Shown here in pieces: positions 1 to 8,446 of a DNA stretch of 64,000 bases (position 1 is the stretch's first letter; the number at the start of each line of letters is the position of its first letter). A model generated the notes under the pieces. That model searched no databases, was not told the origin of the DNA, and saw only the letters and a list, made by a program, of their open reading frames with translations. Both the position numbers and the translations under genes were made by a program. The stretch lies in the NCBI GenBank assembly GCA_904420125.1, contig CAJFUK010000007.1, forward strand, positions 1 through 64,000, read 5' to 3'. Source of the DNA: Candidatus Falkowella caecavicola (GTDB lineage Bacteria; Bacillota; Clostridia; Oscillospirales; Ruminococcaceae).

Positions 1-2
1 AA

Positions 3-194
3 ACCAGCGGTGCCGAGAGCAGTGGTACAGATGAAACCAGCGGTGCCGAGAGCAGTGGTACAGATGAAACCAGCGGTGCCGAGAGCGGCGGTACGGATGA
101 AACCAGCGGTGCTGAAAGCGGCGGTACGGATGAAACCAGCGGTGCTGAGAGCAGCAGTACAGGTGAAACCAGCAGTGCTGAGAGCAGCAGTACG
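3..194 (+). repeat. 33-bp tandem repeat inside the surface-protein gene
   Basis: Units of exactly 33 bp begin at 30, 63, 96, 129 and 162, with a partial unit at 3-29 and a decaying one from 195. Most changes between units are at third codon positions or swap Ser/Gly (agc, agt, ggc, ggt), so the 11-residue period is kept. Such arrays usually vary in copy number between strains by slippage or recombination. Confidence 0.9.
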
Positions 195-329
195 GATAAA
201 ACCGGAGGTGAGACCCCGCAAAACCCGCAGACAGGCGATATGGCCCCGGTTATACTTTGGTTGCTGTTATTCGGCGTCGGTTTTTCTGGAACAGCAACAA
301 TATATTTAAGAATCAGAAAGTATCGATAA
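3..329 (+). CDS. C-terminal end of a repeat-rich, sortase-anchored surface protein (5' cut by window edge)
   Basis: Only the last 108 codons lie in the window; the frame is open to the left edge. It begins with about five and a half copies of an 11-residue repeat of the type DETSGAESSGT (Ser/Thr/Gly/Glu-rich, acidic). A short linker follows, then a cell-wall sorting signal: NPQTGD, a hydrophobic stretch of about 20 residues (APVILWLLLFGVGF...), and a basic tail RIRKYR. By family knowledge this architecture marks a protein linked to peptidoglycan by a sortase, with the repeats acting as a wall-spanning stalk. The pentapeptide is a PQTG-type variant of LPXTG. What the exposed N-terminal part does cannot be seen. 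A strong terminator follows 15 bases after the stop. The frame is certain because only it gives both repeat and anchor. Confidence 0.85.
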   Translation, partial: TSGAESSGTDETSGAESSGTDETSGAESGGTDETSGAESGGTDETSGAESSSTGETSSAESSSTDKTGGETPQNPQTGDMAPVILWLLLFGVGFSGTATIYLRIRKYR

Positions 330-344
330 CCGGTTAGAAAGTAA

Positions 345-385
345 AAAATCGGGCGTACCTTATCAAGATACGCCCGATTTTCGTG
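345..385. terminator. Bidirectional rho-independent terminator
   Basis: A perfect 13-bp stem (345-357 with 369-381) and an 11-nt loop, with an A-run on the left arm and a T-run on the right. It can end the surface-protein transcript on the plus strand and the amidohydrolase transcript on the minus strand. Confidence 0.85.
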
Positions 386-450
386 TAATTAAAGATCTCC
401 TGTACGGACCCATACAGAATAGAAACAGTTCACAAAGACGCAAAGAAAGA

Positions 451-2040
451 TCAGGATGGGTAGAGTATTTTTCCATCCTTGATCGTCTGCACGATCTGGA
501 TTTCCCGGATTCTATCCGGGGATATCTTCAATGGATTTTGATCCATGATCACAAAATCCGCTGCTTTTCCTGGGGCAATAGAACCTTTCTTCCGTTCCTC
601 TCTATACTGGCGTGCGGCATTGATCGTCACAGCTTGTAGCGCATCCAACACGGTTATTCGTTCCTGGGCACCGAGAAGGGTGCCAGAGCGGGTCAGACGT
701 TGTACGGCACACCAGACAGTTTCCAGCATATTGGGCGGAAGAACGGGCGTATCCTGATGAAAAGTAAAAAGCACGCCTTTTTCCAGCGCTGTGTGTGCTG
801 GGCTGATCCTTTCTGCGCGGTCATTGCCCAGGTTCTGTTGATGAATATCTCCCCAATAATAGGTATGCGCAATAAAAAAAGAAGCGATCATATCCAATTC
901 CCGCATCTCATCCAGTTGGTCATAACGCACGGTTTGGGCATGGATCATGACGGGTCGGGTTCCGGGTGTCTTGACTTTTTCCAACGCTTTTCGGTAACAG
1001 CGGATCATCTGATCAGCAGCTGCATCTCCGTTGCAGTGTACAAGAAGCTGCATATGTTGCTGCAAAGAAGTTTGCATCAGTTCTTCGACCTGCTGATCGG
1101 TATAGATCGGATATCCGCAATCCCCACCGGAATTTTGATAAGGAGAAGAAAGCCAAGCTGTTTTTCCCTGCGGTGAACCATCCAGAAAAATTTTATATCC
1201 TCCGATTTTCAGGTGATTTCTATAGGATTTAATATACGGTTGGTTTTGGAGTGCGATCTCCTGGTATTCCTTGAGATCCGGATAACTGACAATGTCTATT
1301 TTTAACCGGCCTTCCTCCGCCATTTTTTTCAGAAGGGCCCATTCGGTATCTTTTGTGATCCCATCCTGTGCGGTAGTTATTCCGTATTGCAGGTAGATAT
1401 TCTGTGCTTCTTCCATCAATTGACAGGATTGTTCCAGAGAAAGTGCTCCTGTTTTTGAGGAAATTTCAGTAAAGGCCTTTTCTTCCAGGTATCCGCTGGG
1501 TTCCATGGAGTTTTCCATCCGGCCAATTCGTCCGCCTTCAGGATCCGGCGTATCTGCGGTAATATGGCAGGCGTTGAGGGCAGCCGTGTTGATAACGCCC
1601 ATATGTCCGGAAGCATGTGCAATGATAACCGGGGTATCAGGAAACATACGGTCCAGTAAATTTTTGGAAGGGTGCATTTTTTCTTCTAAAAAATTATGGT
1701 CATAACCAAATCCGGTAAGCCATTGGCCAGGATTCAGTGGATGCTTTTTCTGGAATTCACGCAGCTTATCCACCAGATCTGTAAAATTTTTTGCCGATTC
1801 CAGATTCACAAGGTTGAGTGTTTTGGCAAATGCCGTGATATGACTATGCGCATCAATAAAAGCAGGCATCATGGTTTTTCCTTGCAGGTCGACCAGATCT
1901 ATATTTTCCGGGTCTTCCATTAAAAGTTTTTCTATGCTGCCCGCTTCCAGGATCCGTCCGTTTTCCACCAGAACGGCTTCTGCATACAGCGGCTTTTCCA
2001 TCGTCAGGATGTCACCGCCAAAATACAGCTGTTTAGACAT
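451..2040 (-). CDS. Amidohydrolase family 3 (YtcJ-like) metal-dependent hydrolase
   Basis: A 529-residue cytoplasmic protein of the amidohydrolase superfamily, YtcJ/exoenzyme-regulatory-protein branch. Seen: an N-terminal beta-sandwich strand (GGDILTM), the metal-binding FIDAHSHI motif near residue 60, a TIM-barrel body with the lysine-region motif FLDGSPQGKTAWL, a VHCNGDAA histidine motif, HAQ, and a late FTFHQDTP aspartate motif, closing with GKAADFVIMDQNP typical of the returning sandwich domain. The members hydrolyse C-N bonds of amides or related substrates; the substrate here is unknown. The start has a clear AGGAGG ribosome-binding site. It lies downstream of trxA on the same strand but a terminator separates them, so it is probably transcribed on its own. 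Confidence 0.85.
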   Translation of the reverse strand: MSKQLYFGGDILTMEKPLYAEAVLVENGRILEAGSIEKLLMEDPENIDLVDLQGKTMMPAFIDAHSHITAFAKTLNLVNLESAKNFTDLVDKLREFQKKHPLNPGQWLTGFGYDHNFLEEKMHPSKNLLDRMFPDTPVIIAHASGHMGVINTAALNACHITADTPDPEGGRIGRMENSMEPSGYLEEKAFTEISSKTGALSLEQSCQLMEEAQNIYLQYGITTAQDGITKDTEWALLKKMAEEGRLKIDIVSYPDLKEYQEIALQNQPYIKSYRNHLKIGGYKIFLDGSPQGKTAWLSSPYQNSGGDCGYPIYTDQQVEELMQTSLQQHMQLLVHCNGDAAADQMIRCYRKALEKVKTPGTRPVMIHAQTVRYDQLDEMRELDMIASFFIAHTYYWGDIHQQNLGNDRAERISPAHTALEKGVLFTFHQDTPVLPPNMLETVWCAVQRLTRSGTLLGAQERITVLDALQAVTINAARQYREERKKGSIAPGKAADFVIMDQNPLKISPDRIREIQIVQTIKDGKILYPS

Positions 2041-2080
2041 ATATTTTCAGCCTCCTTGTTGCTTTTTGGCTTATATAAAG

Positions 2081-2106
2081 AAAAAGCCCGCTTAAATGCA
2101 GGCCCA
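2081..2106 (-). terminator. Terminator of trxA
   Basis: On the minus strand a 6-bp GC stem (one G-U pair) is followed by UUUUUCUUU, just beyond the trxA stop. The stem is short, so strength is uncertain. Confidence 0.55.
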
Positions 2107-2113
2107 TCTACTG

Positions 2114-2434
2114 TTATGCGTTGGCTATTAACGAAAGAATTTCCGATTTTGGGCGGACGCCGACTGCCTGTGCAGCTGCCTGGCCATTTTTGAAAACTAT
2201 CAGGGTAGGAATACTCATCACGCCATAGCGGGAAGCTAAGTTTGGACAATCATCTATGTTGACTTTTGCGACAATAGCCTGCCCATCCAGCTCGCTGCCA
2301 AGTTCTTCGATGACCGGACCGAGCATACGGCATGGACCGCACCATTCCGCCCAGAAATCAACGAGCACCGGCTGTGCTGCATGTAAAACCTGCTGATCAA
2401 AATTTTGTTCTGTAAGATGTAATACCTGCATCAT
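2114..2434 (-). CDS. trxA: Thioredoxin
   Basis: A 106-residue protein of normal thioredoxin length with the redox active site WCGPC at about residues 31-35 ([11 protein letters not shown]), the cis-proline segment [11 protein letters not shown] and the buried Asp of the VDFWA strand. It reduces protein disulfides in the cytoplasm, normally using thioredoxin reductase, which is not encoded nearby. It sits 50 bp downstream of a flavoprotein gene on the same strand and probably shares its transcript, which would couple two redox proteins. The start has an AAAGGAG ribosome-binding site. Confidence is high for family; a specific partner is inference. Confidence 0.95.
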   Translation of the reverse strand: MMQVLHLTEQNFDQQVLHAAQPVLVDFWAEWCGPCRMLGPVIEELGSELDGQAIVAKVNIDDCPNLASRYGVMSIPTLIVFKNGQAAAQAVGVRPKSEILSLIANA

Positions 2435-2484
2435 GATCGCTCCTTTATTGCTGAAAGATTTTTATATAAGGGAAACAGACCGGG

Positions 2485-3048
2485 TTAATCAAAAATCTGT
2501 ATTTCCTGCGGATGGTCTGTATTACAGGCAAAAAGATGTTGGGCAAAGCCTGCACCGATACATTGAAAAAAGAGTTTTGCCGTACTTTTCATGGGTATGA
2601 ATCCCTCTTTGTCCGCAGACCCGCAGCTTGCAATCAGAATCCCTTTTTTAGTTTGTTCCATAGATCGGGTTTTAGTAAAAAATTTTTGTGCAAAAATCTG
2701 CTGTGTCCGATCAATCATAGCTTTAACCGGGGCAGGAAAATTCATAAAATAGAGAGGGGAAGCCAGGATGATAGTATCCGCAGCATCTATCTTCTGAAGC
2801 AGACGGTCATAGTGATCTTTGTGATTCCAGGGACAGATACCGGTTTGCTGGCAAGCGCCGCAGCCAGAACACGGAAGATATTTTTGTTCCGTTATATAAA
2901 CGGTTTCAATAGCGTAGGTGTTATGCAATTGCGGCAGATAATTTTCCAGAAACAGTTTCAAAAGCGTTTGTGTATATCCTTTTTGATTGGCCGAACCGAA
3001 CAGAACCAGAATCCGTTCGGCAGTTGGCGCGGCAGCGTCAAAATTCAT
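2485..3048 (-). CDS. NAD(P)H-dependent flavodoxin-fold oxidoreductase (iron-sulfur flavoprotein-like)
   Basis: A 187-residue protein of the NADPH-dependent FMN reductase / iron-sulfur flavoprotein family. The N-terminal strand and phosphate loop (LVLFGSANQKGYT) bind FMN phosphate. A cysteine cluster CSGCGACQQTGIC follows near residues 58-70, and the SPLYFMNFPAPVKAMIDRT segment is the conserved flavin-side loop of these proteins. The cysteine motif is compact and could bind an Fe-S cluster or only be the family's CxxC feature; this cannot be settled by eye. It lies 29 bp after pyrB and 50 bp before trxA, all on one strand, so a joint transcript is likely. The electron donor and acceptor are unknown. 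Confidence 0.8.
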   Translation of the reverse strand: MNFDAAAPTAERILVLFGSANQKGYTQTLLKLFLENYLPQLHNTYAIETVYITEQKYLPCSGCGACQQTGICPWNHKDHYDRLLQKIDAADTIILASPLYFMNFPAPVKAMIDRTQQIFAQKFFTKTRSMEQTKKGILIASCGSADKEGFIPMKSTAKLFFQCIGAGFAQHLFACNTDHPQEIQIFD

Positions 3049-3077
3049 ATTGTTTCATCCATTCTGCATGTATTCGA

Positions 3078-4166
3078 TTAAGATCTTTTTTGCTGATGTT
3101 CACAGAATTCACAGGTTAATATATTTCCGTTTTCCCGATAATAAGGACGGATATACGGTTCCCGCCTCGTAATACAGTTAGAATTACTGCAGGGCACATC
3201 CAAGGCACATCCGGATAACAGAGGCGTTTCGCCTCCTTCGGTCAGAATTTTTAGGATTAAGGCCATCCGGGCATAAACCCCATAACTTGCTTGTTTAAAA
3301 TACAGCGCACGCGGGTCATTATCGACGGCAATCTCAATCTCGTCGACACGTGGCAGGGGATGAAGGACACAGAGATCGGGCCGTGCCAAACGCATTTTTG
3401 CTTCATCCAAAATATAAACACTCTTTAAACGTTCATATTCTTTTAAGGAAGCAAAGCGCTCTCTCTGGACCCGAGTCATATATAGCACGTCCAAATGCGG
3501 AATCGCTTCTGCCAGGGAGGAGATCTCCGTATAGGTGCATTCGGACTCCTGAATCAGATCCTTGACAAACTGCGGCACCGTCAGTTCAGGGGTGGAAATC
3601 AAAACAAAGCGATTGCCCGGAAAACGGCGCATCGCGCTGATCAGCGAATGAACCGTGCGGCCGTATTTTAAATCCCCGCATAAACCGATCGTCAGATGGT
3701 CGGTGCGGCCTTTTTCAATAGACAGCGTAACCAGATCCGTCAGCGTTTGGGTCGGATGCAGATGACCGCCGTCACCGGCATTGATAATCGGACAGTTTGC
3801 ATGCATCGCAGCGGCTTTGGCGGAACCTTCGACCGGATGCCGGATTGCAATGATGTCCGCATAATTGCTGATAATCGTAATCGTATCTTTCAGATTTTCT
3901 CCTTTGGCCACTGAACTGTTCTGCGGATTGTCAAAGCCGATGACCTGTCCTCCTAAACGCAACATGGCCGTCTGGAAAGACATTTGCGTTCGGGTAGAAG
4001 GTTCATAAAATAATGTCCCCAGAATCTTTCCATGCATCAGTCCAAGAAAATCTTTAGGCTTTTGATGCATCTGCAGCGCCAGATCAATAATCGCTTTCCA
4101 CTCTTCCATGGTAAAATCATTTAAATCAATCAGATGTTTATACCCCATGCCTGCATATGCCCCCAT
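3078..4166 (-). CDS. pyrB: Aspartate carbamoyltransferase with C-terminal PyrI-like zinc domain
   Basis: Catalyses carbamoyl phosphate plus aspartate to carbamoyl aspartate, the committed step of pyrimidine synthesis. Seen: carbamoyl-phosphate loop YEPSTRT, the HPTQTLTDL segment, and HPLPRVDEI near residue 285. The catalytic body of about 310 residues is followed by roughly 45 residues carrying C326-x4-C331-x20-C352-x2-C355 (CSNSNC ... CEFC), which matches the zinc domain of the E. coli regulatory chain PyrI (C109-x4-C114 ... C138-x2-C141). The nucleotide-binding half of PyrI is absent. PyrB-PyrI fusions are known, for example in Thermotoga. No other pyr gene is adjacent. The listed ATG has no ribosome-binding site; the ATG at 4148, preceded by GGGGG, is an alternative start six codons later. 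Confidence 0.93.
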   Translation of the reverse strand: MGAYAGMGYKHLIDLNDFTMEEWKAIIDLALQMHQKPKDFLGLMHGKILGTLFYEPSTRTQMSFQTAMLRLGGQVIGFDNPQNSSVAKGENLKDTITIISNYADIIAIRHPVEGSAKAAAMHANCPIINAGDGGHLHPTQTLTDLVTLSIEKGRTDHLTIGLCGDLKYGRTVHSLISAMRRFPGNRFVLISTPELTVPQFVKDLIQESECTYTEISSLAEAIPHLDVLYMTRVQRERFASLKEYERLKSVYILDEAKMRLARPDLCVLHPLPRVDEIEIAVDNDPRALYFKQASYGVYARMALILKILTEGGETPLLSGCALDVPCSNSNCITRREPYIRPYYRENGNILTCEFCEHQQKRS

Positions 4167-4306
4167 ATTTATTTATAAAAAATGTCTGTTTTTCATATTT
4201 TAACACACAGGCTGATAGAATGCAAGAAAGAAACAGGGAAAAGCAGAGCTCTGATCATTGATTGCGTATGGCAAATGAAAAGTATAAGAGAATTTCACAA
4301 ATATAC

Positions 4307-4335
4307 TTGCATAATATGATAAAGTTTTATATAAT
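4307..4335 (+). promoter_or_regulatory. Sigma-A type promoter for the CotH-domain gene
   Basis: TTGCAT (4307-4312), 17-bp spacer, TATAAT (4330-4335), ending 41 bases before the start codon at 4377. Confidence 0.65.
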
Positions 4336-4376
4336 AAGATCAATTATTTGACGCAGAGAGAGTGGGAGGAAAACGG

Positions 4377-6689
4377 ATGAAGCGCTCTGTATTTGCTGGC
4401 GGACTGGCAGCCGCATTGGCGGCCAGCGCTCTTTTATATTATTGTGCAGGACAAATTTCCATCCCTGCTATGGCGGAAACCGATATGACGGGCATGGCGC
4501 TGTCTCTTTCCCAAACAGTGGATCCTTTGGCTGTTTCTCTGTCCCATCCGGACTTTTTTTACACAGAAGATATTGAGGTATCTTTGACAGGCGCGCCGGG
4601 CGCGCAGATTTACTATACCACTGACGGGACCGATCCTTCCCCGGAAAATGGAACGCTTTATACCCAGCCGATTCCGTTGCGGGCGACGGGCGCGATGCGT
4701 GCAACCGTATTGAAAGTGCGGGCTTTTCGCGGAGAGCAGAGTTCTCAAATATTGACCCATACATATTTTCTGGGAAAAAAGTTGGAACAACGGTTCAATA
4801 CGCTTGTTTTTTCCGTTTCTACTGATCCTGATCATCTGTATGATTATGAGACCGGAATTTTTGTGCCCGGAAAATTGCGGGATGACTGGCAGAAAGAGCA
4901 TCCGGGCGAACAACCCGAACCCCCAGATCCGGCAAATTATAATATTAGAGGTATGGAAGGGGAACGCCCGGCTTATGTAGAAGTTTTTGAGCCGGATGGA
5001 ACACGGGTTCTGGCGCAGGCTGTGGGCATCCGTACCCACGGTGGTTGGTCGAGAGACGCCAATCGAAAATCCTTTAAGCTTTTTGCACGGCAGTCCTATG
5101 AAACAGGCAAAGGAAAGTTTCGCTATCGGTTTTTTCCATCCTATACGACGGACCGGGCGGCGCATGGTCCAGTGATGGAATATGATAAACTTCTATTGAG
5201 AAACGGGGGAAATGACCGGGATTTTGCGGGTATGCGTGAGGAATTATCCCAGCGTCTGGCCAAACAGGCAGGATTTTTGGATTATCAGGAGGCGCGGCCA
5301 GCCAGTGTATTTATGAACGGAACCTATTACGGCTTTGCCTGGCTTCATAATGTATATGACGAAAAATATCTGGCCGATCGTTACGGCGGCAACCCGGAAG
5401 ATTTTGTAATCATGGACATTACGGATCCATACTATCCAAATTTGTCTGGAGAATATGATTTCCAGTATTTCTGCAATCAGGTGGATTTGGCGAATTATTT
5501 GCAGTATTATGCTTTTCAGATTTACATTGATAACTATGACTGGCCAATGGGAAATAAAAAGTATTGGCGTTATACCGGCGAAAACGGTGCGGAGATACAC
5601 CCCGCATTAGATGGAAAATGGCGCTGGATGCTGTTTGACGCGGAATATGCCTGGGGACTTTATGGAGCGGGATACCAAACTCGTACGCTTGAGCGTTTAA
5701 TGACAACGAATGATGAGACAACACGGACGTTTGCCGCGCTTTTAAAGCGTCCAGATGTACAGGAGCAGTTCTGTAACCAGATGATGGATCTGATGCACAG
5801 CGTTTTTCGGGAAGAAAATGTAGAGCAGGTATATCAGCAGATTATTTCGGAAATGGACTGGGAACATTCTATGGCGCTGGCCTCCGGGTGTCTGTCGGGC
5901 TGGGTCAATGAGTGGAGTATTGCGGATACGCGCAATCAAATTCTGGATTTTGCGGCCAATCGGGCAGAAGTTGTGTTGGAAGATATGCGCAGTCAGTTTG
6001 GTGTAACTGACACCTATACTGTACAGCTGGTAGGACCTGAACATGCCCGGGCTTATCTGAATACTTTGCAGTCTGAGCCCCGCAGGGTAACGACCAGCAC
6101 CTATTTTGTAGAACATACCGTTCCAGTCTCTATAGATGTATTTCCCGGATACCGGCTGGATCACTGGGAGGTGAACGGTCAGCGTTATACGGAGGAAACC
6201 CTGCTGCTGGATGCTTCTATGGCGCAGGATGGAACCATTTCTATCAAAGCAGTAATTGAAAAAGATGATGCTTTGCAGAATCTGCAAATTAACGAAGTCC
6301 ATCTGAGGGGAAGCGACGATTGGATAGAGCTTTATAATCCCAATCAGGAATCGGTATCTACATATGGATATTTCCTATCTGATGACCTGCATAATTTGCG
6401 TAAGATGTCGATTCCGACGGTCGAAATAGAAGCAGGCGGTTTTTTGCTGCTGGCCGGAAAAGATACGGGAGACAGCCGGATGCTGGGACAGATCCTGATG
6501 CCGTTTAGCATCAAAGATGGAGAAACGCTGTATCTTTCAGATATCAACGGAAATATTTTGACAGAAATTGTCCTTCCGCAGTTGAATGAGGGAGAGACCA
6601 TGATTCGTATGGAGGACGGTTGTTATACTTTTTCCAATCAGCCTACGCCAGGAAAAGAAAATAAAGAGGCTGTATTTGAGAATAGTTAA
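4377..6689 (+). CDS. Exported CotH kinase-domain protein with chitobiase-like and lamin-tail domains
   Basis: A 770-residue secreted protein. Order of parts: a signal peptide or anchor (MKRSVFAGGLAAALAASALL, residues 1-30); a chitobiase C-terminal/Fn3-like beta domain at about 45-140 (IYYTTDGTDPSPENG); a CotH kinase domain at about 145-560 (GIRTHGGWSRDANRKSFKL, LLLRNGGND, DNYDWPMGNKKYWR, FDAEYAWG); and a lamin-tail domain at about 630-765 (INEVHLRGSDDWIELYNP). CotH of Bacillus is a spore-coat protein kinase; clostridial relatives with these extra domains are mostly uncharacterised, and some are cellulosomal or surface proteins. ATG 4377 is chosen because GGGAGG lies 7 bases upstream; the in-frame GTG at 4362 lies inside that site. 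Transcribed alone, between a promoter and a strong terminator. Confidence 0.88.
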   Translation: MKRSVFAGGLAAALAASALLYYCAGQISIPAMAETDMTGMALSLSQTVDPLAVSLSHPDFFYTEDIEVSLTGAPGAQIYYTTDGTDPSPENGTLYTQPIPLRATGAMRATVLKVRAFRGEQSSQILTHTYFLGKKLEQRFNTLVFSVSTDPDHLYDYETGIFVPGKLRDDWQKEHPGEQPEPPDPANYNIRGMEGERPAYVEVFEPDGTRVLAQAVGIRTHGGWSRDANRKSFKLFARQSYETGKGKFRYRFFPSYTTDRAAHGPVMEYDKLLLRNGGNDRDFAGMREELSQRLAKQAGFLDYQEARPASVFMNGTYYGFAWLHNVYDEKYLADRYGGNPEDFVIMDITDPYYPNLSGEYDFQYFCNQVDLANYLQYYAFQIYIDNYDWPMGNKKYWRYTGENGAEIHPALDGKWRWMLFDAEYAWGLYGAGYQTRTLERLMTTNDETTRTFAALLKRPDVQEQFCNQMMDLMHSVFREENVEQVYQQIISEMDWEHSMALASGCLSGWVNEWSIADTRNQILDFAANRAEVVLEDMRSQFGVTDTYTVQLVGPEHARAYLNTLQSEPRRVTTSTYFVEHTVPVSIDVFPGYRLDHWEVNGQRYTEETLLLDASMAQDGTISIKAVIEKDDALQNLQINEVHLRGSDDWIELYNPNQESVSTYGYFLSDDLHNLRKMSIPTVEIEAGGFLLLAGKDTGDSRMLGQILMPFSIKDGETLYLSDINGNILTEIVLPQLNEGETMIRMEDGCYTFSNQPTPGKENKEAVFENS

Positions 6690-6704
6690 AAAAGAGAGCA
6701 TTTT

Positions 6705-6745
6705 AAAAACCCCGGATTTTGCATTTTGCAAAATCCGGGGTTTAT
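6705..6745. terminator. Bidirectional terminator between CotH-domain gene and GH25 gene
   Basis: A perfect 17-bp stem (6707-6723 with 6727-6743) and a 3-nt loop, with A-run and T-run on the two sides. It serves both convergent genes. Confidence 0.9.
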
Positions 6746-6757
6746 CAGTTTATCTGT

Positions 6758-7519
6758 TTATTTTAAAATATTTCTGATTTCAGTAATCTGTTTGAGATAC
6801 GTATTTTTTTCGCTTGTTACCGTTTGCAACTGATTTTGCAGGTCCGCAATTGTCTGTTGCAGTTTTTTTACTTCTTCAGCAGGTATACATGGATGCAGCG
6901 GGCGGTTTAATCCGGCCTGCTGAATGATGGTGGGATAATCTTGATAGGCAATATCCAGACTGCATACGGTCGGAATACCGTCGCAGCGCCCATTCCCCGT
7001 ATACTGCCAGATACCGTATTCTCCTTTATAAGAAGGTTTTGTACTGTATTCAGCCAGCCAGAAATCATATGCCCGCAGTTCCTGCATATTCAGATAATTG
7101 TTCGCAAAACTTGCATAGGTATAAAGCATGCTATAATAATTCCCGTTTTGGATCTCAGACAAAAAAGCTTGTGCAACCGCTGTATTTTGTTCCCTGGGAA
7201 GGTTGATGTACAATCGGTCTTCCATATCCAGCACCACTGGATAGAGTAATGACGTGTTTTCAACCATCTTTAAAAGATTTTTGGCAGCGGTTTGTGCAAA
7301 CACAGGCTCAGTTAAATAGGAATACAGATAAACGCCCGCAGGAATTCCAGCAGACAGCGCGCCATTCATATTCACCTGGTATTTTGTATCCGGTGTGATA
7401 CTGCCGTCCGAATTAGCCCAGCCGGCGCGGATCATAACGAAATTTTTTCCGGCGGCTTTTACTGTTTCCCAGTTAATATTACCCTGAAATACACTTACAT
7501 CAATTCCATATTGTTCCAT
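6758..7519 (-). CDS. GH25 family muramidase (lysozyme) with C-terminal coiled coil
   Basis: A 253-residue protein. Residues 1-200 form a glycoside hydrolase 25 barrel: YGIDVSVFQG at the start (Asp of the first strand), FVMIRAGWA, and the catalytic pair strand YPVVLDMED near residue 100, then FWLAEYST and IWQYTGNG. These enzymes cut the N-acetylmuramic acid beta-1,4 bond of peptidoglycan. The last 50 residues (PAEEVKKLQQTIADLQNQL) are a predicted coiled coil rather than a usual SH3 or LysM wall-binding domain. No signal peptide is visible, so export or release would need another route, as for phage endolysins; no phage genes are near. The upstream region to 7721 has no other gene. Confidence 0.88.
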   Translation of the reverse strand: MEQYGIDVSVFQGNINWETVKAAGKNFVMIRAGWANSDGSITPDTKYQVNMNGALSAGIPAGVYLYSYLTEPVFAQTAAKNLLKMVENTSLLYPVVLDMEDRLYINLPREQNTAVAQAFLSEIQNGNYYSMLYTYASFANNYLNMQELRAYDFWLAEYSTKPSYKGEYGIWQYTGNGRCDGIPTVCSLDIAYQDYPTIIQQAGLNRPLHPCIPAEEVKKLQQTIADLQNQLQTVTSEKNTYLKQITEIRNILK

Positions 7520-7721
7520 AAAATAGCCCCCCTGTTACAATACATCTATAAAATGTATTCTGAGGACCATCCGGTTATGTTTAAGGACTATAAAATAGTA
7601 GAAGAATCATTTTGGAATGTTTGCAGTCCGTTTTATTGGACAAGTTAAACTGTATACTGATTATCAAAGGAAGAAAGTTGTTAAAATCCGCTTTTCAACC
7701 TGAAGTGTATAGAGGAAAGGA

Positions 7722-7994
7722 ATGATCATCAGTATGGCGACAAGAATTTTAGTCGTGCAGACATTACCGGACTTTCATCCGGAAATTTATCGAAAACCAG
7801 CGACAAGGCAAATCACAGCAGTGCTACGCAGACAGAAAATATATGGTGCAATCCTGATTCTGTTTTCAATCGTCTATTTTGTATTGGCATTTTGGGGAAG
7901 CAGTGGATCAGATAGGGAACTTATGCCGGTATTGTTTACATTGCCTTTAGGCTTATGGCTCTTACTTTCCAAAAAAGAATTTCTTACGGTTTAG
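7722..7994 (+). CDS. Small two-helix membrane protein of unknown function
   Basis: A 90-residue protein I do not recognise. The first 40 residues are soluble and basic (YRKPATRQITAVLRRQK), followed by two hydrophobic segments at about 41-60 (IYGAILILFSIVYFVLAFW) and 68-83 (LMPVLFTLPLGLWLLL), so it is probably an inner-membrane protein with a cytoplasmic N-terminus. The ribosome-binding site GAGG lies 6 bases upstream of the ATG; a second in-frame ATG at 7734 is possible. It is flanked by an intergenic stretch on the left and a convergent DUF6514 gene on the right. Confidence 0.6.
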   Translation: MIISMATRILVVQTLPDFHPEIYRKPATRQITAVLRRQKIYGAILILFSIVYFVLAFWGSSGSDRELMPVLFTLPLGLWLLLSKKEFLTV

Positions 7995-8197
7995 TCTTTT
8001 CAAAAAGCAGGTAAGGCAGAAATTCCAACTGGTAGCTGTGGCTCAATATCCTGTCATCATGCCATAAAAAGATCGAAGGAATATCCGTGCATCCATAACC
8101 TTCGATTTTTCTAGAGATGAGTTGATCAGATTTTGTGATTTGCTCATTCATATATTTATTGTACTTAAATCAACATAAAAATTTGTTGAATTTTTTC

Positions 8198-8446
8198 TTA
8201 ATCAGTATCCAGTGAATAAATTTCAACCAGATAGTCTTCTGCAGCATCTATTAAATGTAAGCAGGACAGTTCATTTCTGACGATTTTCTCAAAGAAGTCC
8301 TCTGCGACCGGTAAAATAGTTGTCAGATTACGAACGACAGCGGAATTTCCGCCTGATTCTGCATAGATACAGAAGCCTTGCTCTTCTTCATATAATTGAT
8401 ATATGTTTCCATGCGGGGTTACTTTTTGCTGAAGTACATTTTCCAT
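8198..8446 (-). CDS. DUF6514 family protein
   Basis: An 82-residue cytoplasmic protein. The pattern TPHGNIYQLYEEE...CIYAESGG...VRNLTTILPVAEDFFEKIVRNELSC..HLIDAAEDYLVEIYS matches small clostridial DUF6514 proteins, whose function is unknown. The C-terminal EDYLVEIYSL is nearly identical to the end of a second copy at 41432-41692 (EDYLAEIYGL), showing two paralogues in this window. The start has the AAGGAAA-type ribosome-binding site just upstream. It stands alone on the minus strand, before an AT-rich gene-free stretch that would hold its promoter. Confidence 0.75.
   Translation of the reverse strand: MENVLQQKVTPHGNIYQLYEEEQGFCIYAESGGNSAVVRNLTTILPVAEDFFEKIVRNELSCLHLIDAAEDYLVEIYSLDTD

Noticed and set aside
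10..309. Plus-strand frame with repeated MKPAV-type units
   Set aside because: It is a shadow of the same 33-bp repeats. The other frame, open from base 3, has the low-complexity stalk, the NPQTGD anchor, the membrane segment and the basic tail.
4362..4376. GTG start five codons upstream for the CotH-domain protein
   Set aside because: The GTG lies within the GGGAGG ribosome-binding site that serves ATG 4377.
7984..8151. 55-codon minus-strand frame overlapping the end of the two-helix membrane-protein gene
   Set aside because: It has an ATG but no ribosome-binding site and no recognisable family; it may be a chance frame.
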